Part shown: positions 37,943 through 48,500 of the stretch, piece after piece
Layout: every line of letters begins with the position of its first letter
How positions within the stretch are numbered: the stretch's first letter is position 1
Source: Turbatrix aceti
Taxonomy: Eukaryota > Nematoda > Chromadorea > Rhabditida > Panagrolaimidae
Assembly: GCA_963969345.1 (NCBI GenBank)
Contig: OZ017770.1
Span: 6,581,246-6,645,245 of the forward strand
Length of the DNA: 64,000 bases
Direction of reading: 5' to 3'
Program-made: the position numbers and the translations under genes
The notes under the pieces: model-generated
Seen by the model: only the letters and a program-made list of their open reading frames with translations
What the model was told of the DNA's origin: nothing
The model's database searches: none

Positions 37943-38960
37943 GTCTGTGACAGAATTTTGGACCGGCGACCCCGTGAAAAAACAACTTCAAATGTTTTTA
38001 ACCAAAGTTGTAGGCACCCCTAAGGAATTGTTAAAAAAAATTATGAAAAATTTTTCAGATGCCGGATTCTGGAGATTTGGCTTCTGAAATGTTTTTTCGT
38101 TTTGAATTTTCAACTCAATTCTTAATAGAAGCAAAAATCTGAATTTAATTTGACAAAGGTATTTTGGCACGAGGAATCGATTCCCGCACTCAGATTCCAC
38201 AAAAAACATCTGTCCGCCCGGCAATTATTGTTTTTTTGTTTTTGTTTTCATATTTTTCGCCAAAACATGCCTATTTCGTCCGAGGGGGAGGGCAAGGCAT
38301 ACCCTATCTTGAAGCCCGTTTTTTTTGGCATCGGATGAGCAAAAACACAAAAAATTCTATGTCGGTCCCGGTGACCAAAACAAGGAAAAACCGTAAAAAC
38401 GGTCAAAAAATCGACTACGCGCTGCGCGCATCGCGATGCGCACGCGGCGACTTTTGGTGTGCTTTGCGTCCTCGTTGTTTTTTAACGACAATTTTGACGG
38501 GTTTTTCCTTGTTTTGGTCACCGGGACCGACATAGATTTTTTTGTGTTTTTGCTCATCCGATGCCAAAAAAAACGGGCTTCAAGATAGGGTATGCCTTGC
38601 CCTCCCCCTCGGACGAAATATGCATGTTTTGGCGGAAAATATGAAAACAAAAACAAAAAAACAATAATTGCCGGGCGGACAGATGTTTTTTGTGGAATCT
38701 GAGTGCGGGAATCGATTCCTCGTGCCAAAATACCTTTGTCAAATTAAATTCAGATTTTTGCTTCTATTAAGAATTGAGTTGAAAATTCAAAACGAAAAAA
38801 CATTTCAGAAGCCAAATCTCCAGAATCCGGCATCTGAAAAATTTTTCATAATTTTTTTTAACAATCCTATAGGGGTGCCTACAACTTTGGTTAAAAACAT
38901 TTGAAGTTGTTTTTTCACGGGGTCGCACTCTCCACCTTAATCCAAAATCCTGTCACAGAC
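37943..38960. repeat. Large palindromic (foldback) element
   Basis: The left arm 37943-38394 and the right arm 38496-38960 are nearly perfect inverted copies, separated by about 100 bp. Both ends begin GTCTGTGACAG followed by ATTTTGG when read inward. The right arm has about 11 extra bases near its outer end. Identical short frames occur on opposite strands purely because of the symmetry. The centre contains a perfect 16-bp palindrome GCGCATCGCGATGCGC (38426-38441). No transposase and no obvious target duplication were seen. Most likely a foldback or MITE-type element. Confidence 0.85.
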
Positions 38961-40549
38961 TCCCTCTTAATAGTGCATTCGCGTGAAAAAAAACGGTCTA
39001 CAATCCATCGCGTTTAACTCAATCGTATTAAAAAAAATCTGGGAAAATTCGGAAGTCAACTGCGAGATTAATCGACAACAAATGAATAAACAATCCATGG
39101 CAATAATGTTGATTTAATCCAAGTTCGTACAACGCTGACTGCGCTCGCTGCGTGGTACGCTTACAACATTTGCCTCGACCGCCTGAGCAGTGTGTCGCGC
39201 TGTTGGTGTCCTCTAGCGTACGACCATTTCGAGCAGCAACCAGTCAACTCCAAAGGAGACTAAAAAGCCCTTGCAGGCAAGAGTTAGAAGGCGACAGAAC
39301 GAGAAAAGAGCAAAAAGAAAGACGGAGCGTAATATTCCCGTCTTGTCGTATTTTTTTTGTGCGTGAGCTTCCTTTTTTTTTCTTTTTTACATTTCGTTTC
39401 GTTTCAACTATTTTTCGGTTAGCGGCACGCGTGTGAGAGTAAAAAGACGATGGCACGCAGTCGTCTCTTTTTGCAGTATTCCCACAAAGCGACCTCATCG
39501 ACGCCACCAAGCAAAACGGCGGCAACGACGTCGACAACGACTGTTGCTTTCCTCGCGTATATTCCACACTTTGAATAGTTTCTCAGAAAGTGGGCCATAT
39601 AGCGATTGTGATTATGCTCACATCAACGACGCCCAATCTAGGCAGCATCGGTTGTTCTTCTTGCTACGATGTTAAAATTACGTTTTTGACTACAAAAGCG
39701 GAAAGAACACTTGGAGAGCCCAAAATCTGAGTGGCAAAAATGAAAAACAAAAAATGGGAAAAGGCAGACGTTTTTACTGTCTAAATGTCATTCAACCGTG
39801 ATAAATGAATCGAATGCTTAAAATTCCAAAAGTGTTAGCATTTTTGGCTAAGCCGCATTTTTTTCTGTGTCAAACTATCCGTTCTAACTTCTCTAAAAAT
39901 TGATTTATTGCCTCGCAACGTCACGCCCAAGAGTTATGATGGACAACACTGTTTTGGGGTATTTAGTACGCCAAGAACAATTGATTACAGTTTTGTTGTC
40001 ATTTGATGAAATCCGGACTTCCGCTGCTTTTGAGCGGAAAGCCATCCTGGGGCACAAGCAATTGTATTGCACTGAAAGGCAGAAGCACAGCCACTTGTTT
40101 GTCAACAAACAATGGATGCCCCTGACTGATGTATACCAGCAAACACAATACATATCACAGAGTTTAAGAATTTCCTGCGTTGGCAAAGCATTGAAATGGA
40201 ACTGAGCAAAGTAAGGGAATCCCACGCAGGCCTCTGTGGGAATGAATAAGCATTAATGAGCATTTTGGAGGCAGTCAAACCAGCCACTACCCCTTTTTCC
40301 TTTGTATTCAATGCATAATTTTATATGCTTATTCTGAACAAGCGATGAGCAAAATCAGGAATGAACCTGTGAAATCGAAAGCGATAAGAATTGAACAGGA
40401 TAAAAACGAAAAATACTGGTTTATTATCCGGGTCATCGACGCAAGTTTGGTTTTCCGTTTGTTTTTGAAGAACAGTGGATAATACGAGTTACATAAAACA
40501 AAGCTCCCAAAATAGGGGAGACTTTAACGATTTCACAGTGGTAATTTTT
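38961..40549. other. Intergenic upstream of the metalloproteinase
   Basis: No supported gene. The interval 39900-40225 is open on both strands but matches nothing I recognise. The metalloproteinase promoter is expected at the right end. Confidence 0.35.
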
Positions 40550-41374
40550 ATGTCACTTGCTAGATGTATTCTAATTGTATTTTTTTATTTAACCATGGTG
40601 TCATCGGCCCCCTTCTATAGACGGCATAGGCTTCAAAAGCGTTACGGTTTGTACACTTGTTTCTTTAAAAATTTCTAATGCGAGAACCGTCAATGCAGAC
40701 TTGATGAATGCTAATTTCAGTCCTACACGATAAACAGTGGCGCACGTGTAATTTAACATGGGCTTTTCGTGATCCATATAAGCTGTTTCGAACGGAAGAG
40801 GATTACAACACCGCTAAGTAAATGCCATTATCTCCCGGGGGCGCGGACTTGACTATATAATTGCAGGAAAGTAATTTCAAAAGTCATGGCAACATGGGAG
40901 AGAAGCTCGGAAAGAGCAATTGTCTTTCGGGACCTCTCTCCTTCCAGTCGAAAATCGGTTTTGAACTCCTACAGACAAGCTGCTATTGACATAATTTTTG
41001 CTCGCTACAACCACAGCGACTTGGAGTCCTTTGATGGACCCGGCGGCATGGTGGCACACTCCGGCTACCCTCCCGATGGAATTGTGCATTTTGATGCAAG
41101 CGAGAGCTGGACTATATCAGATGAAGCTAATCCAGAAAAGTTTGTCGACCTTCGTTACGTCGCACTCCACGAAGTCGGACACGCTCTCGGTCTGCACCAC
41201 TCCTCCTATCCCCACGCCATCATGAACCCTTTTTATAGGTATCCAGTTAAATTCAGAAATGTACAAATCAAAGTTTTCAGCAATCGTTCCCCAACCTCCC
41301 CATACAAGCTCAGCAAGGACGACATATACGGAATTCAGGAGCTGTACGAGCACTGTCTGCCCCAAAGCAGTTAG
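40550..41374 (+). CDS. Matrix metalloproteinase, minimal (no hemopexin, no cysteine switch)
   Basis: Secreted zinc endopeptidase of the matrixin family. Exons 40550-40646, 40721-40817, 40867-41238, 41281-41374; 219 residues. The signal peptide (CILIVFFYLTMVSSA) is followed directly by a basic processing site (RRHRLQKR) and the mature start RYVLHDKQWRTCNLTWAF. Structural metal-site residues lie in ARYNHSD, FDGPGGMVAHS and GIVHFDAS. The catalytic motif HEVGHALGLHH has all three zinc histidines and Glu, and the Met-turn is AIMNPF. The chain ends shortly after the last catalytic helix (DDIYGIQELY). The 42-bp intron 41239-41280 is stop-free and a multiple of three, so an uncorrected frame reads through it. 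There is no PRCGxPD prodomain motif. AATAAA at 41588-41593 lies inside the antisense neighbour. Confidence 0.87.
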
Positions 41375-41950
41375 CACTCCTGGCTGAGACCAAATTTGTG
41401 AACCCATATAATGCCAACGGCATAAAAAAATGACTGGCAAAGGTGCGACATGGCAGAAACTTGCACGCGATGCTTCCAGCCGTCTTTTCCAATGGCCAAT
41501 GGCGGGTGGTACCGATGGTGGTTGAAGTTGTCTGTTTCCATGAGTGCGTAATCATAGGAGAGAATGCCAGTAAATGTCAGGGATAGTAATAAACATGCAC
41601 CATTGAAGACGTGTTCCTTGAATAAAAGACAGTAATTAGCGGCACGCAACTGACAAAAGGAGTTCACTCACAATTTTGATAAATGTCGAACGATTTTGCT
41701 TTTGGACTTGAAAGAAAAGCAGTATGATGGATACGACTGTCAGGGAAGCAAGCATGGCGTCGAAGAAAAAAATCAAAGAATAGGGATACCATTGTGTTCT
41801 GCCCGTCAGAAGAAACATCATGGATGTCACGCAAAAAAACTAAAATCGAAATATACATATCTCATTTTTGTAATAAATCAAAAAAGTTACAGTTTGAAAC
41901 CACTTGAACATAGCCCGAGGGTAGCAGCACCATGTTATGAACTCGACCAT
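41371..41950 (-). CDS. Predicted four-helix membrane protein (157 aa)
   Basis: Three exons, 41891-41950, 41672-41839 and 41371-41616, all phase 0. The first exon is MVEFITWCCYPRAMFKWFQT. Four hydrophobic segments follow: FFCVTSMMFLLTG, LIFFFDAMLASLTVVSIILL, FNGACLLLSLTFTGIL and a last one around FFYAVGIIWVHKF. Both termini are likely cytoplasmic, a layout like MARVEL or small tetraspan proteins, but I cannot name the family. Its TAA stop (41371-41373) overlaps the TAG of the convergent metalloproteinase. Donors (GTAACT, GTGAGT) and acceptors (TTTTAG, TTCAAG) are reasonable. Confidence 0.65.
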
Positions 41951-42579
41951 GCTTGTTGAACGAAGAAAAAACTGAACTTAGACGTTGTGTCGGCGCAGCA
42001 AGCGAAAGTGAATCACCTCGCACGAGCTTTTTGTTGTCGTTGCATCTAATTGATCCGAACATTTGGTTTTACCACTTTGGCTAGTCATTGAGTCGTTCGA
42101 GCCCTATCCTCCCTCTGCCGCCTCCACCTTAGAGGCGATCTGACAGCCGCGCGTCAAAAGAGAGTTATTTCACTTGTGGCACGCTCCAAGCTGGACCATA
42201 AACAAAAACACAGACCTCATGGATAATAGCAAACCGAAATAAAGTAAGGGTAGCAAGAACGAACGAAAACTACACAACCGAGTTATAGTTTACTATATTG
42301 CACATTGTTTATCTGAATTTCTTGCAGACAGGCCAGGCCATGTGTTTATCTGCATTTTGAAAACGACCGCATCAAGCGATACAAAAACGATTCTCTGACA
42401 ATTTATTTAGTCATTTCGTTTTGCAAACTTTAAGAGTGGTTATCTATCTGGCCAAACACTGAGATAATTTGTTAGTCATTCAAATGGCATCTACGGTGAT
42501 TCATGCTTCCGAGCTGCCTCTTGAAAGACTAATTAATTATGCCAGTTGTTTTTTTTCGGAGCTGTCATGGTTGTCACGG
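41951..42579. other. Intergenic between two minus-strand genes
   Basis: About 630 bp with the upstream region of the four-helix protein and the 3' UTR of sideroflexin. No other gene seen. Confidence 0.45.
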
Positions 42580-43844
42580 TCAAAGGCCCTTGTTAAAGTA
42601 CACGACGTTGACATTCTTCTTCTGTAGCTTTTCGTATAACTCCGGTTCGACGTATTTGAGCGACGTTGCGTTGAGTGAGTTTTGCTGGGGAAAAAGTGCG
42701 CAGCCGACAGGCACCATGCCACCAAAAAGTACAAAGACCAGTGCAAGCTGGGCTGGAATGTTTAGCAGCCTAAGGTTTTGTTTGAACCAGGAAAACTTTG
42801 ACTCCAGGAAGTCGACAATACTGGGGGTAAAAACTAAAATTAATTCTGAGTGTAACTGTTCTCGTAAATTGATTACGAGCTTACGCATGCTCGGAATGAC
42901 TATGATGTTGCGCGACAAAGCGACAAGACTGATCGCTTTGGCCGCTGCGAGTTGAGATTTTCCGATTTCATTGCCTTCCGCATCGGTTACGCAAAGTCCG
43001 TTGCGGAGCTCACTAAAGCGTCGTTAAAGGACAACATACATGCGTAAAAAAACTAACTTTTGACGCATCAAAGGAATGTTAATAAAGTTTGCAACACAAA
43101 CAGCTGCCAGTGGCACTAGTCGCTGCACCGTCACGCTTGCTCCTGTCTAGAGTGACCAGTTAGGAAAAAAATGTTGTCTAAAAAGGTAACATGCCTTGGC
43201 AAAGTGGTGCTTCAGAGAAAACGCGCATCCCAGGGCACCGGTAACGGCTGATGTGTATGCTACTAGGCAATCGCTGCAAAAAAAATTAAACGACCGAATT
43301 TTTTCAAAAAAAAAACTTACGTGTTGCTCAGTGCGCTTTTGGCATTACGATTCGTATAGTTTACCAGAGCGTTGAACGACTGATTTGCCCATTGCCAGAA
43401 AAATACTCCGAACGCAGATCTTTAATTTTTGTTTAAAAAAAATGTGTTTTGTGCCTTTTCAAAAAACCCAGCAACCCACTTGTAAAAAATCATCATGCCC
43501 CCGCAAAGCGCCGTACTCCCATAAACATTAGCACACATTCTTCCGGCAACATTCTGCAGATCACCTGTATCGGGATGAAAAGCAGCGCCGACAACAGCGT
43601 GTGCTCTTTGTAGATCAGAGATTGTAGTTCCGGGAGGAACCTCATTCTTCCTAAATTGCCATGCGTTTTATGATGTCATTAACAAAAAAAAAGTTTCTTG
43701 CTTGCTTTGATCGTAGAGCCGTTTTGCAGCCAGGAGTTCGGTTTGGGAATCAAAAACACGGAGGGGGTTCGTAACAGCCGCAAAGTAGCGCAGACGTCCG
43801 TAAAAGGTGGAATGGTCAAAAATAGTGTCCGTCGCCACGCTCAT
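42580..43844 (-). CDS. Sideroflexin (SFXN1/2/3-like mitochondrial serine transporter)
   Basis: Inner mitochondrial membrane protein; vertebrate SFXN1/3 carry serine for one-carbon metabolism. Exons 43702-43844, 43480-43650, 43321-43419, 43195-43273, 43058-43146, 42885-43012, 42580-42833; 320 residues, exactly typical. Hallmarks: [91 protein letters not shown] and the family C-terminus VYFNKGL. Introns 1 (43651-43701) and 4 (43147-43194) begin with GC rather than GT, and phase and alignment exclude nearby GT sites. The start ATG gives [20 protein letters not shown], matching the family N-terminal length. Confidence 0.95.
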
Positions 43845-45520
43845 ACTTGACGACTAATGTTGCTTCTGCTTCTGCTTTTTTTTTGACACACCGGAGCTAG
43901 GAAAAAAGACCACGAAGCAGCCGACTGTTCACGCAGAGCGGAAGAAAAATCAATTCTATGTATGCACAAAACGAGCGTGCTGACAATCCAAAATAAAATT
44001 TATTCGCCTTTTAAACGATCAATGGGGTCACACTAAATCGTCTCGGAGTTAAGTTAAACAGACAACTGATAAGATTCCAATTTTGATTCAATGAACAAGT
44101 CGGCGCATGTTAAGTGCAAACCACAGAGGGTCGAAGGTCAGCGTTGTCGCTGGTATTCTACATACTTCTCTTCTGTAAAAGTGAAAAAAAGGAAAAAAAC
44201 AGTATGGCTGAAACTACAAATTAGTTATTGCAAAAACACCTGAAAAAATGTTCTCCAATTTTCGCTTTCGTCAAAACGGGAATCAAAATCGCAAAAAAAT
44301 TTTACATTTTTAAAAATCAAAATTTTACATCAAAATTTTACATTTTTAAATTTTAAAAAAATGTGAAATTTTTTATGAAAAAAATTTTAAATATTTGTTT
44401 TTACATAAAAATATTTTTTTAATTGTGTTTTGTGAAAAAAAATTTTTTATATGCAAAAAATGCAGATTTACAAAGAGTGTCTATGACATGTGTTGTTTTT
44501 GCAGTGATACCCAATAACCGTACAGGTAAGTAAGTACTCAGTGCCCTAGAGATGCTATCAGCGAGCGAAGAGACCCGAATTCCAGACTCTTGAGGTGCGC
44601 GAAGACTCATGCCAGTCATATCCATTTCGGACCTTGGGCGGCGGCCCGCAGGTATTGATCTCTTTCCATTTCCTCCCACCTCGGTGTCATGAATACATTT
44701 GAGTCACTCGACAAGCTTTCGACAAATAAGTATAATTTGCGTATTGACACGCCCATTCAAAGTTGAATCCAATCTCTTTTCGTCAAGCTTGAAGGTCACT
44801 CTGCTGGAACAATGAGGACCTCCTCTGCGCTTGGCGTTCCTCTTTCATGGCTCACTTCCGACTCGTGTCATTGGGATGAAGAACCTCTGGGCTATAAGTT
44901 GGTCTTTTTCAAAATGATTTCACTTCAATTAAGTTTGTTCTATCTGCTAATAAATATGAAAAACCCCGGTTTTAGGGGTCACTGAAGTGCGAACACCCCC
45001 TTTTTTCCCTTTTTACCTGTTGAGTAAATCTGCGCAGTCCCTTTCGATGCTTTCACCAAAGCATAAGCCGAGATCCACCCCGAACAATGGTTTCAAACCA
45101 ACGTTGTCATAATTACTATTCGATACCGGATGCAATTGGCAGACAGGTGTTGGGTGGTCCGTGGCTTTGTCGCCCTCCGAGTCCGCGCGTCATGTCAAAT
45201 TTGGCTTTGTGGCTGGCTCGTTTCGTGCGTTACCCTCCTATGTGTACCGCTCGTTAGACTCAATCGCCGTCTCCCAGAAACAATAAAAAATTTTTTGTAT
45301 GTATACCAGGTCATGAAGTCGGGGTGCCCTTGTTGATAGCATCTATCCAGATTTTGGCTCCGTGTCATGACCATGCATTGCGCGTATTTACCGTGCACAT
45401 AGAGTGTTATTCATTGGATAGAGGGGCAGTGCGCTACCTCTTTTTCCGAAGGCATTGATCGTGTCTACTTGTAAACATCTCACTTACATATTACCATTTT
45501 TTTTCAGCCGACAGAAAAAA
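43845..45520. other. Intergenic between divergent sideroflexin and cadherin genes
   Basis: Holds both promoters. An A/T-only low-complexity stretch with repeated AATTTTACAT units lies at about 44285-44455. A minus frame at 44419-44679 has no recognised similarity. A TTTTCAG acceptor ends about 14 nt before the cadherin ATG, consistent with leader or 5' UTR splicing. Confidence 0.4.
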
Positions 45521-48500
45521 ATGTTGAATTCCCTGATTTGGCTTTTATTTTTTCACAGATGTTTTCATCTCCTCAGTGCATATACGGAGTCTTTCTATGA
45601 ATTTTCCATTGTTGAAGGCAGGTTTTGGGACTAGTATTTAAAATTATTTATTGATAAGTTGTTTGCAGAGTCTCTAATAGGAACGGTGGTGGGTAGAATA
45701 TCCCTAAATCCGGGTTATAAGTATCGAACTGGTTCTACGGGTTTTGAACTTTTTTACCTCAACGAAACAACAGGTGATTTAATTACTACGGCCAGAATCG
45801 ACAGGGAGCAGTTGCGGTTGCCAAATGACACTTTAAATTTGATTCTTGTTGCTCAGCCATCCGCGCTTATCAGCATACAAATTAACATTCTCGATATCAA
45901 TGATAATCCTCCTTGGTTTTCTCAACCTTACCAGGTAACCCTTTCAGAATTTTTTTTATTATAAATTACCAGTATTGTTACAGAACTTGAGTATCGTCGA
46001 AAGCGCGGCGGTTGGCACCAAATTTTCTCTTCAAAATGCCCATGATCCAGACAACGGCAAAAATGGGACAATCAAGAAATATTACCTCAAATCGACCGAC
46101 CGAGACAATTCACTGCCTTTTAAGCTACAGCACGTGGTGGCAGCTGACGGCACAGAATCATTATTTCTTGAACTCTTCGAGGAATTGGACAGAGAAAAGA
46201 GAAATTTCTACTCATTGGAAATCGAGGCAATTGATGGAGGCTCGCCTGCACTGTCTTCTTTTGCTTCGGTCTACGTCGTCGTTCTGGATGCCAATGACAA
46301 CGTTCCGCAATTTGAAAAAGCATTTTACAACATTACGGCTCCGATAAAGGGAAAGCCGGGGGAAGTGCTTACGGTCATGAGCGCGAGAGATACAGATCAG
46401 GGTGTCAATGCTCAGCTAACTTTCTCCCTTGTCGACGACGTTCAAAAGCAATTTCAAGTCGACCCTCGGACTGGCGAAATTAAGCGCACGGTTTGTTAAA
46501 CCCAAATTGCCCGAACCAAAAATTTTATTGTGTTTTGACTTTTTTTAGGTAGAAGTTCTTCAATGCAGTCCGAAGACGTGTGCACTCTGTCTGCCAAACG
46601 TGTGCGTGTTTTCCATCCAAGTGGCCGACGCCGGCACGCCTCGTTTGACGGGCCGAACGTTTGTCAACATATTGCTAGCGGACAACGCGTTCGCACCCCC
46701 GATCATTACCATAAAAACTCATTCTCCCAACCAGGATTATACGATTGTGGATGAGGCAGCGGAGACTGGATCAACGCTTGCCGTAGCAACGACCAACAAA
46801 GATAGAGCGCAACTTTCCCTCCAAATACTGCCTTCCGCCGACCACAATATTTTTAACCTTGAAAAAGGAAACAATTTTGTCGTGCTTCGGCTCGCAAAAA
46901 AACCAAATGCGAAACAACGTCGTGCTTATATCCTCCAGTTTGAAGCGACTACGCAGGAGGGACTTCGGGCAATCAAGAAATTCAGTGTTTATATCAAGAC
47001 AAAGGACGACAAGCCTCCTGAATTCGAACAACGCTCGTACCATGTGCAGATATACGAGACACATCCGGTCAATAGCGCGGTCTTGCGAATTCACGCTCAT
47101 TCAAACGCAAATGCGGTTGAGTACCACTTGATGAACGACACTCAGTTACCCTTTTCGTTGTCGTCCAAAACTGGCGTTCTCAAACTTGTTAAACCGCTAA
47201 ACTTTGACATTCAGTCTTCATACTCGTTTAAAATCGAAGCTGTAAATTCACCGCCAAATCTCATGAAAGCTACTGTAAATGTAAAAATAGACGTGAAAGA
47301 TGCCAACAATCACGCACCTGTTTTTGCCAACAGCAAGAAAGCAGTTTTTGTTCCCGAAGATCACGACATAGCAAAAAGTGTGTATCATGCAAAATGCTAC
47401 GACGCCGATCACGGAAATAATGCTCAAGTTATGTTTTCTCTTGAAGCACCTTCCCAAGCAGTCAGAGTCGACAAATCAAGTGGGCACGTGTTTTTGACAA
47501 AAGAAATTGATCATGCAGCAGAAAAAAGAATCAGCTTTAATCTGCAGTGCTCAGATCAAAATAACTCAAAATTATTTGATTCAAAGCAAATTTCAATTTT
47601 TGTCCAGGTAAAAAATTATTGAAATTTAATTATTTAATTAATTAATTGATTAATTGTTTTGTTTCAGGATGTCAATAATCAGGCACCGGTATTTGACGTT
47701 CCTATTTTGCATGTCAACGTTCGACAAAACGACCCTATTCACACGGTTCTTGCAATTCCTCATGCCACCGACGAAGACGAATCCGATCTTGAAAAGCTCA
47801 GTTATTACCTCATCGAAGTGCCACTTGGGCTCATCGGCATAGACAGCGTCAGCGGCGCCATTTTTACAACTTCCTCTTTTGCGACACAGAAATTAAACAC
47901 GACATTGAAGGTAATATTATTCTATTTTTTTCTAACATAACAAAAAAACATTGTAGGTTATTGTCGGTGCCAAAGATGGCGCAAACCATTCAGCTGTCAG
48001 CGACATGACGATTATGATCCATGTAATAGACGAAATTACACGAGTGCCCTTATTTGACGAAAAAACCTTGTGGATAATTAATGTAAGCGAAGACACGCCA
48101 GTTGGCAGTCTTGTAGGAGTCTTCAAAACCACTGCTTCGTCGTCTCAGGTAAATGGCCTAATTGCTAGATGCGGTAATTGTATGTTTCAATTTTCAGAAC
48201 AGACTAGAGTACACGCTCACCCCGGATTCGCCATATTTGAGCCTTGACTCCCTGACAGGTGAACTCAGGATGCGACAGTTGCTGGACTACGAAAGGATCA
48301 AAACGTTGCAATTTGGAATTACCGCATGGGATGGCCTTGCTGCGGTTACAAAATATGGCACTATCCGGGTCGTCGATGTCAATGACCATGCACCACGATT
48401 TGAGGGCAAGTACGAGTTCACGGCCGACCTCAATGACCTACCGGTGGGTGCCTACATTGGCAAAGTCGAAGCTATCGACGACGACGAAGGGGAAAATGGA

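Noticed and set aside
38164..38728. Pairs of identical frames on opposite strands
   Set aside because: They arise only from the inverted arms of the palindrome and have no independent coding support.
39900..40225. Overlapping open frames on both strands, possibly a transposase remnant
   Set aside because: No catalytic motif or terminal repeats could be identified; left as unassigned sequence.
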